From the NCBI GenBank assembly GCA_020536535.1, contig JAHLWZ010000351.1, positions 917 to 64,916 on the forward strand: 64,000 nt of DNA. Reading direction: 5' to 3'. This document shows, piece after piece, positions 47,540 through 60,077 of the stretch. Below the pieces are notes generated by a model. It was not told the DNA's origin, made no database searches, and saw only the letters and a list, made by a program, of their open reading frames with translations. This DNA is from Pelomyxa schiedti. Its lineage: Eukaryota > Evosea > Pelobiontida > Pelomyxidae. The position numbers and the translations under genes are program-made. The first letter of the stretch is position 1. Every line of letters begins with the position of its first letter.

Positions 47540-50500
47540 ATGGGGACGAATGGAGGTGATGTGAACAGGCCGGGAATGGCTCAGACTGTGACGTTTGTTG
47601 AGAATCCAAATAAACGCAAGAGGAAGCAATCTCCACTCAAGATACTATGCAAGGGGTGCAGTCGTGATGTGGGCAATTTCATCTACCTCGGGCCTGAGGC
47701 TGTGCCGCTAGTGGCTTGCTTTGACTCTGAGTCATGCAGCCTTATTCATCCCGACGGCTATCGTGAGTTGGCATCTAAATCAAAATGGGGCATGATCATG
47801 AAATCAGCCAGATTTCCTAAGATTGTCAGTGTTGACATGACTTCTCTATCTGCTCTAGTCACTGGTACTCTGCGTTCCACTGGTGCCATTGACCACCAAG
47901 AATTGCCATTGGTGCGTGAAACTTTTGAGAATGAAAGTGGGGAGGGAGCATTTAATCCCTGCTCGTACACTGTCACTCGCCCGCGCCTGTATCAGATGGA
48001 ATTAGCTCTGCAAGCTCTCCGAGGAAACTCCATCATATATCTCCCAACAGGTACTTCTTTCCCCAGGACTTTTGCAATAGCATCATGACTTTTCCGCAGG
48101 TACTGGAAAAACGTTAATTGCGGTTATTGTCATGAGACACATGCTTACATTGAACCCTGATAAGAGGTTGGCTTTCATTGTTGACCGAATACCTCTAGTC
48201 TACCAGCAAGTACTGGCTCTTCACAATTCTCCTTTGATTCTAAGGCATATTTAGGAAGAATATTTTTGCCGAGAATCTTCGATCAAGTCGACAACGTTGA
48301 CACTTTCAAGTGCAACACCTCAAAAAGTTCAGAATAGCACTAAGTTCATTTTCTCTACAGCCCAGATTTTTTTAAACATGCTGCAGTATGACTGCCACAA
48401 AATACTGTGTTATTTTAATTCTTTGTAGCTCGGACACCATCAGATTATCCGATTTTTCCCTGATTATTTTCGATGAGGCCCATCATGCCAAGGGAAATCA
48501 TCCGTACACACGCATACTTGATAGATTTGGACCCGTACCATTGCACCTACGTCCGCTTATTTTAGGGCTCACAGCATCTCCTGTTGAAGACCGCACACTT
48601 GAAGGGACAATTGAGTCACTTCTGAGTCTGAAAAAAGTCTTCTTTGCAGACAGGATAGTCACTGCACAAGTGTTCCGATCAAATCTTGATGACCTCACAA
48701 AGCACACAGATTGTTCTTTTTTCTATACATTACCAAGTGAGGTTGGTTGCAAGAAGTTCAGTTCCTGTGTGCTGATATTCCGAAAAGGATGAAAACAGGT
48801 TGCACATAGAACTCGAGAGAGCAATGAATTATGTGGTAAGCAGTAACTTTGAGCTGCAAAGATACAAACCCGACAACCTCCTGTCATTTATCGAGATCAG
48901 GCGACTAGATGCTGTTCTGGACAAAGTGGTTACCGATCCCCAGTGGATAGCTTCAAATATATCTGCTGACCTCCTGGTTCAATTACAGTTTATGAAACAG
49001 TTGTGCACCGCAGCTGAAGTCAATAGTGTGCTTGGGCCAGCAAGAGCCATTAAATTTTTACAGCTCAATACTGACGAAACATTCCGAGGCCTTGTCGCTA
49101 GTGCATTCTCAAGGGTAATTACAACTGGTCACTCTGCCAAACTCACAGCTCTTGTACGTGCCGTTGAGGAAACGATAAAGCAAAAGGGGTTCATTGATGT
49201 AAGAGTCTTGGTATTTGTGAATACCAGAAAAACAGCTAGATGGTTGTTCAGCATTCTGGAATCAGAGATACCCTCACTTGCACCATTGCGTGCTAGCTTG
49301 TGTGTGGGCCATGGAGGTGTCGATGGAATGGAATGGTTTGGCGAACAAGAACAAGTTCTACAGAAATTTAGACTTGGCACATGCAAGCTACTAGTTGCCA
49401 CTTCTGTTGTGGAGGTTCCTTCCCACTTTTCCTGTTGTGAGTTCTCTAACCTAATAAGGAAGGACTTGATGTCCCTGCTTGTTCTCTTGTCATACGCTTC
49501 GATCCTTCCCGGAGTTTCATTTCCTTTGTCCAAAGTAGGGGAAGAGCACGATGTTCCAAGAGCCAGTTTATCGTTATTTGTGATGCACGTGTAGAGGCTC
49601 ACCGAAGTATTGAGATTTTCCAAAGTGGGTGTATCACTTCCAGATTCTACCCCACTTGTAACGCAACACAGGAAACCTGGATAATGCATCAGAAATACTG
49701 TGCCCAGACGATTGCACTATAAGGGAGCTCTGTTCTCGATTTGTAAATCCTAGCTTCAGCACCCCTACTTCTACTACTGTGGTAACAGCACAGTCATCCC
49801 CGCAACGACCTATTTCACATTTAGAAGCCATCACATCCACCGACCTCTCTCACAGTACTAGGAATACCTCCTCCCTCAGCATTGGCTTTTGTTTGCAATC
49901 CAAGAGTAATGATGAAGCAGATATTTGTGCACACTTTTCTGCTGTTGGAGCAGTAGTTGCACGAAAGGAGAACCTACCTCCTCTTCTATTATTGGACGTT
50001 GGTAACCAATCCCCGTTTGGAGTTTACCAGCAACTCATCAGGTTTATGGCAGTTTCCTTGCCTTTTTCTTCTAACCTCTGAACTCTGCAGGAATCCTTCA
50101 CTCATGCATCTGCACAATCAGGCTATTTGGATGCGAAGACCTCACTTCAGGGTTCACACACGCTCCACTGAGGGAGTACAGTTACCAATAATGTCAATAG
50201 ATTTTGGAGTTTTTGACAAACTCAGTGCTGTATTCTCACCTATCACATCGTGGGAAGTCAATGGAATTTCCTCTTTTGCAGGTGTGGAGATGTTGGTCAC
50301 ACTGAATACTACCTCCACCAGTCAGACCACTTTACATTTTACGCCTCTTGGTTTGAATGATTGTGTGATCTTTTCACACCAACTCGATTCAGAAGCGGGC
50401 TTCTTGTTTGTTCATCTACCCCTTCGTCACTGCCCCTTAATGGTAGATTCCGAAGGAAGACGCTCAGCAGGAAATGAACTCCCCAATAGAATCTTACAAA

Positions 50501-53500
50501 CACTAAACTTTTCATCCTGCCTCCGTCTTCAGTTTCATTTTAGCAATGACGGAAGGGAAGAAGAGGCTTTGCGTTCATTTTGGGAAGACGTTGGAATATC
50601 TGTCTTTGACTGTATGGTGAAAGTTGGTCCTGAAATGGAGAACCCCACACGAAGCTACTCAATGCAGCTCTTCTTTGATCAAGCTGGTACTTTTACAGAA
50701 GAACTTTCTGTAGCATCCAGGAGTTCTTCGACCAATGAAAACACCGTTTTGGTACCTGTCATAGTTTTTACTCCTACTCGGGCAGTACTTCTTCCTCACC
50801 AGAAAGTTGCATCAAACCGGATTGTTAGACAGTATGGTGCATGCAACTTCATGATAGCGCACTTCAGAGACGAGAATCTTGATAGGTTGCCTCCTCAAGA
50901 ACCTCTTCTTCAACAGAGAGTATCTGACATCTTGACTGCTGGTATGGAAATTTCTGGAAAACGATTTACGTTCTTGGGTTGCAGTGCATCCCAACTGCGA
51001 GCCAATTCCTGTTGGATGTGCTGCCTTGATAGTGACTCCGTCCGCGAGAAAATGGGCGACTTTTCCAGTATTAAGTGTGTTGGAAAATATCTGTCACGGA
51101 TTGGATTGTCTTTCACATCGACAACTGATGTGGGTTGCTTTGAACATAGTGTCATACCTGACATTGAACATGGAGGGTTTACATTCAGCGACGGAATTGG
51201 AAAAGCAAGCTTACATGTAATGCAATCCATTTTTAGATTACAGCATCTGGAAGAAATTCCAAGTGCAATACAAGTTCGCTACAGTGGCTGCAAAGGTGTT
51301 CTAGCTCTGGATCCCACCATACCTGCAGATGGACCCCAAATTGCCATACGACCCAGTATGATAAAATTCTCCTCCCCTTTAAAGATGTTGGAGCTAGTCG
51401 GAGTTGCCCAGAGCCTCCCACTATACTTGAACCGCCAAATCATCATGCTGCTCTCCAGTTTGGGGGTGCCTGACTTTTCCTTCACTGCCATTCTCGAAAA
51501 AAACATGCAATTAATGGATGACATCCTGACAAATGAAGAAGTGGCCAAGATGGTTCTCCAGCGTCACACAGATCTCAGGGTCGGTGCTCTATCTGCAGCT
51601 GGAATTCTTTTTCTCGAGGAACCTTACCTTTTCCGACTGATTCATGCCATTTACCGGACCGAATCAAAGGAGTTAAGGAGGAGAGCACGCTTACACGTGG
51701 AGAAAGGGGCTACGTTAATGGGAACTTTGGACGAAACACGTACTCTGCAAGAAAGACAAGTCTTTGTATCATATCGTGGAAACACCAGACAAACTGGGAC
51801 TGTCCTTGTTTGGAAAAATCCTTGCCTCCATCCTGGCGATGTGCAGGTTTTTACTGCCATAGATGTACCCTCACTGCATCATATGCATGATTGCATTTGT
51901 TTTCCATCCTGTGGTAGCCGTCCCCATCCTAATGAGTTATCTGGCAGCGACTTGGATGGAGATTTGTATTGCGTGTGTTGGGACGAATCTTTATTCCCTC
52001 CAACCACTCACCCTCCCATGGAATCCGAGCCTCCGGCTCCCCGTGAGAAAAATCGGCCAATAACCACAAAGGATCTTCACAAATTCTTTGTGAAGTACCT
52101 TGCCAACGAGCAGCTAGGCGTCATCAGCCACGCTCACCTCGTTCTTGCAGACCGCTGTGACTTGGGAGCACTGGATCCTCGTTGTATTAGCATTGCCAAG
52201 ATGCATTCCATCGAAGTGGATTTCCCGAAAACTGGCTTGCATGTGGAGCTGCCCAAAGAGCTCAGACCCACTTCTTATCCAAGTTACATGGAAAAAAGTG
52301 ATCGGAAATCGTATGTGAGCTCCAAGGTACTGCAAGTGCTCTACGACAGGTGTGAGGGAATGGTGGAAACCCAGAGCGGTATCGGCACCAATAGCATTGT
52401 ACAACCAGACAGTAAAATGCTAGTCTCTGAATTTCTGGTTCACGTACAGTGGGCAAAAGGGCTCTACAAAGAGTATTGCTCACAACTCCATTCCACCTTG
52501 AGGTTATATGGTTGTGGAACGGAAGCTGAAATAGCTACTGCTTGTCTGGACAAGCAGTACTCCCCTCTGTTTAGCTTCCAACAAGCAAAAGGAAAATTTC
52601 AGAACCTCCAAAAATATTTTGCTGGTCTTTTTAACAGCTCTACGTGCAGCGATTCCCCAGATGTCCGTGCAGCCAAAGCTAGTGCCTGGTATTATGTTGC
52701 TTATAGTAGCAAGAAGTCAATCCTATCATTTGCGTGGTCAATAGAATCTGTGCTCACCGAACTTATTCGTTTCAAGCTTCACCAAAGTGGGCAGCCATAC
52801 ATTCCTAACAACAGTAAAACCCTGGCCTTTGCTCAATCTGTTTTTGAATCCCTGTGGCATCCCTCAGAACAATTCACATCCTACCTTGACCGGGAAGCTG
52901 TAGTACACAGTGTAAAAATTGCAGTTGCTTCCGTGCTACCTTCGGCCGAGGTTCATTTGTATGGTTCTTCCTCTTACTTCTTATTTCGGGAGGACTCTGA
53001 CATCGATATATCGATCTCCACTTCAACTTGCGGCAGCGTGGAAATTCTTACGAAGATTCTGCCTCATGTAACCTTTTTTTCCCCAAGTGCGCATATAAAT
53101 CAGGCCATTCCTCTGATACGAGCCGAGCTTCATGGATTTGGAGTTGATATAACAATTAACTCTTCTGGTGTTGATAAGTGTCATCTCCTGCGCAATTATA
53201 TTGCGTCATATCCACCACTCTTTCTTATTTTGCACTTGATCTCAAATTGGGCACATAATGCAGGGTTGATAACACATCACAAAGACTCTCCTTTTACCAC
53301 TTTTGGACTATGTTGGGCAGTAATACATTTTACCCCCTGTTTGACCTCAGTCCTGCCAAGTTGCTCAGAAATACAATGCAAAGGCCCCCAATCTGACCTG
53401 GAGGAATGGTGGAAAACTGTGTCCCGTGAACTTCAGTGCTCTTGGAGGGAAAATGCACACCTAATCACTTCATCAGTGAACCAGTTTCTATCCAACTGCG

Positions 53501-55503
53501 CCGAGAGCAAAGTTTTGGAGGTGGGGCTTCCAGATCCGATCGAGAAAGGAAAGTTCATTGTAGGTCCCTTGAGTGGTCAGAACCTATCATTAGTCAGGAA
53601 ATGCGCTTCGTCTGCTTATCATACCATTCTATGGTGTTGGAATGCAACAATCTTACTAGAGTTAAAGCATACAAATGCAGTAGTCAGGGTCCCTGTGTCC
53701 ACTATTTCTTCTTTTGAAAGCATCTCAGATCTCATCTCTTGCCTGACAAGCTTCGAGAAAGTGAATGTTTGTACCCCAAATGTAATCATAACCACCTGAA
53801 ACTCCTCCGCCGCTTAAAGGTCAAGCAACTCTCCATTGATTCATCTGTTACTGTTCTGGGAATTGAAGGTGAACCACGAGCAGTTCGTGCCTGCGTGAAC
53901 CGCCTCCATCAGTTGGCCTCGACGTGTAGACTTCGTGGACAACTCATATTTATTCAAGGATCAACCGTTTTTCTGTTCCAGGGATCTCTTTTCGACTCTG
54001 ACAAATTGGGTTTTACAAAGTACATGGGCCGAAAGCAGGTCTTTTCTTCCTTTTTTCCTGAGTCACTTCTTACCCTACTCCAAAGCCAAAACATCGTGGA
54101 CTCAATGCCCATGAAGTTCGACTTCTTGCACCCGTTGGTGGAAATGACTGGGAACAAGTTTCATATGGAAAACTTCGTAAAACGGCGTTGCTTCAATTCG
54201 AAGCTCTTAAGCAAAGTTCTCTGCACCACAGGTATATGACTTTTGGTTGAGTCAAGATTGCTTTTTAAACTTACTGAAGTCATGTGGACTTCTTCGTGCG
54301 CTTTGGGAGAGGCTATGTCATGCACCTGGAGACATTGGACTCAACTGAAGAAATCAATATTTCGGCACTTGAAACAAGTGTCTCAAAGGAGCACAACCGT
54401 AAGCGGTACAAGGAATACACTGATAGACAATCAAAGAATGCATCTTCCAATGGTAATCCACCTTTTGATCTAAAAAAAGCCGACTAATTTTGCCAGCAAC
54501 TACAGAAATCAGGTTAACTAAGAAAGTCCGTGTCGGCAAACCAGTGGCAGGAGATTCATCAGCAGCACCCAAAACAACTGGCACAAAGAAACACAAAAAA
54601 AAGGGTCCTTGCAGTGCATTTGTTACTGTATTTGAAGGCACACTTGACGATATTCTTCCTTTCCTAAGGTTTCGCTATTCATCCACATTTCGTCTGTGTA
54701 GTAAATACCCCCGTTTTAGTGCTCACGGATTCAACTCCGAGCCACCCAGTAAAACCTATACAACGACAATGAGACTTTCCCAAGGGCACAGAGAGGTATG
54801 TATAACTTACGCCATGGTTTAATCACCGTTCACACTCTGCACCTTCATTCAGTATGTTGGGCACCTGGATTCTAATTTCAATTGCGTGGAACTCTTCCTC
54901 TCTAGAGTGCAGTGGCTTTCTGCCTTTCATTTCTTGTCTCATCCAGGGTACTAACAGCTGCTCTCTTTGACCCTATAACCCTTCTCTTCTCTTCTTGTCT
55001 ATACTTTCAGTGGCATTCAGCCTCCGTGCTCTCGATTTTCACTGGTCTCAACAGAACGTGTTCCTGAAGAGGATCCACTTTTTGTGAATCTTTCAAGTGC
55101 CCCAATCTGCGTTCAACAGCAGGGACATATTGTTGTTTGCTCAAAGCTTGCTTCAGTGGTTACCCACATTAGAATATTTGATACCTGCAAAATATTCTGC
55201 TGCCAAAAGAATGGCTTCAAAATATACATGTACTTCACCACCGTTCATTCCGAGAGCGTACCTGATACCACAGGCAGATTCCTTTTTTCGGTGGGTGCAA
55301 ATTTCCCTCCATTTCTTATTCACTGATTGTTTTCCAAGGAAACCTGGAATGAAATTGAATTTCACATCCCACTTCGTGACACACTTTGTGCAACCGTACT
55401 TGGAGACCCCTATTTGCAGGAATTATGTTGCCGCACCCTTTGGGAACTCACAAAGCAACTCAACAGTGCTCTGTCTCCTGATACAAAAATGACTGAGGGA
55501 TAG
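47540..55503 (+). CDS. Helicase-RdRP-nucleotidyltransferase fusion
   Basis: Exons 47540-48050, 48100-48209, 48255-48385, 48429-48741, 48788-49414, 49459-49624, 49672-50041 and 50091-53760 join in frame (1966 codons), then 53820 onward. Residues about 30-107 hold a Cys-rich module (LCKGCS, CFDSESC, KWGMIMK) resembling the RIG-I C-terminal domain. The helicase (about 155-650) has LPTGTGKT, FDEAHHAKGNHPY, LTASPVED, EEGLDVPACS and QSRGRAR, the Dicer/RLR type. The RdRP (about 800-1560) has the catalytic GSDLDGDLYCVCWD near residue 1363. A Cid1-type nucleotidyltransferase follows at about 1680-1890, with VHLYGSSSYFLF, the DIDISI Asp pair and a third Asp in GVDITI, plus a helical region ending in SSVNQFLSNCAE. 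About 450 more residues (53820-55503, exons unresolved) have no recognised domain. Likely role: dsRNA synthesis for small-RNA silencing. The starting ATG could instead be 47575. Confidence 0.9.
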
Positions 55504-55679
55504 ATAAACACTGATGTTGCTTGGCCAAAAAAAAAGTTTATTTTCCCATACTTCCATTTTGTTTGTGGTTTTTGGTTTCTGGGCAAATTCAAGGAGAGGG
55601 CACAACTACAATGATGAAGCACTGAGAATTACTGGTGCCGGGTGGTAGCACGGTAGGGCTTTACTTGGTTCTCCCGCAC

Positions 55680-57228
55680 TTAGTATCTGTAGCCTGGGAA
55701 TTTCTGCCTGGGGGAACGAGCACTTTGTTGGGAATAAGTGTACACAGGCTGAAGAAGCTTTCCAGAGCTTGGAGAAACTCGCTGGAGTGGATGTAGACGC
55801 CCAAGTTGCGAGGAGGATTTGGGACGTCGAGGCAGAGGTTGTTGTGGCAATTGATCATAGTTGTAGGCAGGTTGATAAGAAGTGGTGGGCATGTATTTGA
55901 ATACAACAGGCATGGCAGTAGGAATTTGAACAGGTACAACCATTGCATTTTGCCTTGCGGGCCTTGAATTTGGCATCTTGGGGTATGTGAGTGAAGGAAA
56001 AAAAAACCCCAAGGGAGAGCATACAGTTGTGAAGGCAGGTTGTTCAGAAAACACCTCATCCCCAAATCTCGGACGGGAGGAATAGCTCCTATTATACAAG
56101 AGCACAGATGAGGTGGAAGATCGTTTGTAAGAATATTAATAGAGAAGGGTTTATAAATGAGTCGTGAAGTAGTAGTGACAGAAGGTAATGGAATCACAGA
56201 GTGGATAAAGGGGCATGATGCATGCAATTTCACCACCTGGTCCACAACCAAGAACGCGAGTGCGAGAAGTGATTTAGGTGTTATTTGACAACGGGTATCT
56301 TACACAAGAGTGGGACGACGGGCTTGTGTCCTGACAGTGCGGCGAGGCTAGTATGGCAATATTGCGCTCGTGAGTTCAACAGAATGAGGACCGCAGTCGT
56401 ACATACAGGAATGGAAGACGCATAAGGATCACTGATAACGCGGGGTGCAACATATAACACCCTTTCTTCACGTATTGGTCTTCGTTGAAGCGGAGGTAGC
56501 TGTTGTGGTGCCTTCCTTCTAATTTGGATTGACGGCTGCCTTCCAGTAGATTGTATATTGAACACATTTGTGGGTATTTGTTGCTGCGGTTGTAGTGGGT
56601 GAGACCTATCGCCAAGTGGTTATGCCAGTGAAGAGCAATAACAATAAAAAGTAGGTGCAGCACGATAAATCGCGAGACACATGAAACCCAAGGCATATAC
56701 AACGAAGCACCACAAAACAGCAAGTAATGATGGCAGAATCGGATACTTCTTTATCAATACAGTGCGTCGCCTTGGAATTGGTACGGGCTGTTGAACTTGA
56801 GTAACTGGCATCCTTGGCTCCACGTTGGTCTGAATAGGTTGAACAGTATATCCCCTTGCAGCATTCTGAAGCCTTTTCCGGGCTGAATTTGCTCGCATAC
56901 CAGCCACATGTCGGTTGCGTGAGCTGTTCGGTTGCCGCCCCTATTATCGCGAGAAGGATTTGTGAGCGTTAATCTTTCCAAGCTCGAGCCTCCTCAACAT
57001 GTGCTCGTAAACAAACCATTTGCCTCGAGTTACCACCACGAGCAACAGGTGTCTTTCCTTCTTTAATGATCGTATCTGCAAAAAGTCAATAACTCGCCGT
57101 AAGACGGGAAAAAAACTGCACGTAAGAATCGCCGTAACACGACTACAACAACAACAAAGAGAAATACCGAGAGATTGGCTCAATCTGGCCTCGGCACTCG
57201 CATTTACGGCTGCGCTGTCGCCGGACAT
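55680..57228 (-). CDS. Pro/Gln-rich single-pass protein, unknown
   Basis: I do not recognise this gene. ATG at 57228 (MSGDSAAVNASAEARLSQSL). A short spliced second exon seems to read TIIKEGKTPVARGGNSRQM. A further exon at about 56940-56650 has a basic stretch (NSARKRLQNAARG), a Gln/Pro linker and one strong membrane helix (ILPSLLAVLWCFVVYALGF). Downstream exons are Gln/Pro/Arg-rich (PLQPQQQIPTN, APQQLPPLQRRP) and the last is Tyr/Pro/Gln-rich, ending QKFPGYRY at 55680. The reading frame between exons was not fully solved; an alternative last frame ends at 55661. It is convergent with the RdRP fusion gene (about 175 bases between stops). Confidence 0.4.
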
Positions 57229-57483
57229 TGTGACACTACGCGTGTGGTGACTTGGTTTTCTTTTTTTGAAGTTTTCTTTTAACGAATTTTCGGTAACGCA
57301 GTTGCGGATCTGGGCAGATCCCCCTCAGTCCAAGGCACGCAGGGTCTGAGAAGCTCATAGGGTGTCGTTTCAAACGACAGTGCCGAGCAGAAAAAGTGTT
57401 CTTTCTTTGCAAGGTTGATTTTGTATTTACTAGGTTGGGGACTGGTAGTGATGTGATTGGAAGTACACAGACCAAAGCTAGCT
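57229..57483. other. Spacer, promoter of the preceding gene
   Basis: A 255-base interval between the EXO1 stop (minus strand, 57484) and the ATG at 57228. Nothing beyond T-rich and mixed sequence was recognised. Confidence 0.35.
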
Positions 57484-60077
57484 TCATGTTAACCTGGGTC
57501 TTTTGCTGGATGGTGGTGTGGGTTGTGCAGCGGTGGTGCTAGTTGTGATGCTTGTGCTTGTGCTAGTTGTAGTTGTGTTGGACGTAGTGGGTTTTTGGTG
57601 TGACCCGGTGGCTGTTGCTGCTAGGCCTCCAAACATGAACTTGTCAAGGAATGAGCTTATGTCTAGTTTGTCCTTGGTGGTGAGGGGGCGACGGGGGAGT
57701 GATATCCGCTTGGGTGTTGTGAATAGGGAGGTGTAGGATGGGGGTGGCGGAGAGTGGTTGGCGGTTGGACTCTGGGAAGTGGCGGATGTGTTGTTTTCAT
57801 TCCTTTCATTGCATTCTCTACTGGGTGAAGAGGGTGGTTGTTGAGAGGGTACAGTGGTTGTGTTTGGGGTGGAAGAACTTGGAGTACTACTAGTTTCAGA
57901 AAATGTAGCCGAAGAATTTTGGGAATTCGTTGTTGCCCCTCCACAAGGTTGCTGAGGTGGCTCCGGCTCACTATGTCCATCTGGATCGTCCCCATAACTA
58001 CCTTGACACTCACTAGAATCGGCAGAAGAAGGAGGTGAACCTAATAGAGTCAGACACAAGGAAGCCTAGAGGTACCTTACTTGTAAAGAATTTGCTTCTT
58101 ACTATAACACGGCCATCCAATGGTGGTGCAAATCCATTTGGATGTGACCCTTTTTTGGACAAGTTATTTACAGTGTCTTTTGTGAGATAAATCAGTTATG
58201 AACTACCAGAGTATTCCTCTGTATCACTTCTGTCGCCATCGTAATCTTCATCTTCATCGACGTTTTCGTCTGTGTCGTCAGAAGCAAGAGTTGGTGGTAC
58301 AATTTTGGCTCCTGAAGAGTCATCCGTTTTTACTACACAAAGTTGGTGGACGGAAACCCAAGTCAAGTTATACAGAAGAACTGTAACAAGGATGTTGACG
58401 TAGGAGCAGCTTTGTATTGCATGGGTAGAAGTGCGATACTTCCTGGTCTAGGTCTCAACGGTGATTCATTTTTTTTTGATTGGAAGGTGTGACTATCAAC
58501 AGATCGCTCATTAGAAATTAGAGGTTTCAGCAGAACAAGTTCCGCTTGGGTTGTTGTAGAAGTAAAGGACTGGCGAGTAACAGGATCTACATCGCCATTG
58601 GCAATGGAAACTGCTAAATCAGCAGGTAATGGGCTGTGGAGAGTTAAGTCAGAGAATCAAATAGATCTACTACCATCCTACGTTTTGTGCCAGCCACGTT
58701 CGGTCTTGCTCGTCTAGGGTGTCAGGCACGGGAGTAAGAGGTTTGACGCACTTTGATATAGGGTCGTAAATGTACTGATGGTCAAAGGTGAGTTCCGCAT
58801 GTCTGTGAATAATGTCTTAATATAGGTGCACTAGTTGTACAATTAAAATACTTGAACTCCTCAATGTAATTGGCAGATAGCTTCTCTTTGTACTGAGTGA
58901 TTACCTGCAAAAAAGTTGAATGAAAGAACGTGAAGAGCCAGTGTAACCTGCAGTACGTTCTGGTATTGGCTCATTTTGCTCACTGCAGTTTTTAGCCCAA
59001 CACCGGGAATTGAGGGGAGATAGTCACACCCACTTAAAATGCAAGCTTGACGCAACATCTAATGAATTGAAAATGAGTGTCAGCTGGAATATGTGTAAAA
59101 TTAAACCGTCTTTGTCAAGTTTTGAAATTGTGGATGGGCCAAAACATCTTCAAGCTTTACAAGGGTTCCTGTGCCTGTTGCTTTATCCAGCTTGAAAATA
59201 ACCTTCACATACTTAATTTCCAAAAGAAAGAATGAAATAATACACAAGGGCAGAAATATGGAATCATGTCAGAATCTTCAGTGAGTACAGCATCCACAAG
59301 GCCATTGCGAGCTAGATAGGCCATTTGTGCATCAGCTTCATGTGGGGCAACAATGCATTCAACCCCAAACTGAGACAATTGTCTCAGTGCCTGGCCAACA
59401 AATATCACATGATGAGAAAGGAAATACAAAATAACAAAGAGAATGGATACAAACGAGAATGAGAAGGTGTGCCATGTGTGGTGTCACATCCACTGCTTTC
59501 TGAAAGTAGTTTGTGGCAGTTTTCATGTCTCCTTTCTGAACATTTTGCTGGGCCGATATGAGGTTTTTCTCGCGATTTCTGGTTCAGTGTTACAATTTTT
59601 CATAAGTGCAGTTGGCATACTCTTTTCTTTTTTCCTCTTGGTGACGTTTGGCAGGAAGAGGAGCACCGTCAAAAACGAGAACGGGTTTTACACCAGCATG
59701 CAATAACAGATGCACCATATTCAAACAGTACTGTATGTACCTAAATTCCTCGTCTTACAAAACAAAAAATACTGTAGCCAAAACTCAACAAGCACAAGCA
59801 TAGAGAAAAATGCTGGAAAAAAAAAAAAAAAACCCACGACATACTTGTTGGTGGGTTGGTGCTGACACAACTCGAGGGAACACGAAAAAGAGCCCTTGTG
59901 TAACCAACTATACGCATCCACCGCCACCTTGCGGCCCTTAAATTCAACTAGACTTACGGTCCTGCTGCACCCAGCACCAAGCACCAACGGCAAAAGTCCG
60001 GAGATCCCCGTGGTTGCTGGTTGTGCCCCTGCTTTTGTTTCAGTTTTGTGCAAATTAGATCTAAAACTATCGTTCAT
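57484..60077 (-). CDS. EXO1: Exonuclease 1 (Rad2/XPG family)
   Basis: ATG at 60077. The N-domain reads GISGLLPLVL then GRKVAVDAYSWLHKG, the EXO1 signature with the catalytic Asp. The following exon has CLNMVHLLLHAGVKPVLVFDGAPLPAK, then QNVQKGDMKTATNYFQKA. The I-domain has GVECIVAPHEADAQMAYL and LTEDSDMI, and the helix-two-turn-helix has ACILSGCDYLPSIPGVG. Acidic metal ligands are present (VDAY, VFDG, EADAQ, EDSD, GCDY). The C-terminal region is a long Ser/Thr/Pro-rich tail with an embedded SSFLDKFMFGG, ending in a basic SSKRPRLT that looks like a nuclear localisation signal. EXO1 is the 5'-3' exonuclease and flap nuclease of mismatch repair and end resection. Several short introns; borders between 58.05 and 59.75 kb are approximate. 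A Thr/Ser-rich linker stands where MLH1/MSH2-binding segments usually lie. Confidence 0.9.

Noticed and set aside
47540-49690. Helicase part read as a stand-alone Dicer
   Set aside because: No PAZ or RNase III motifs follow. The frame passes, through two short introns, straight into the RdRP exon.
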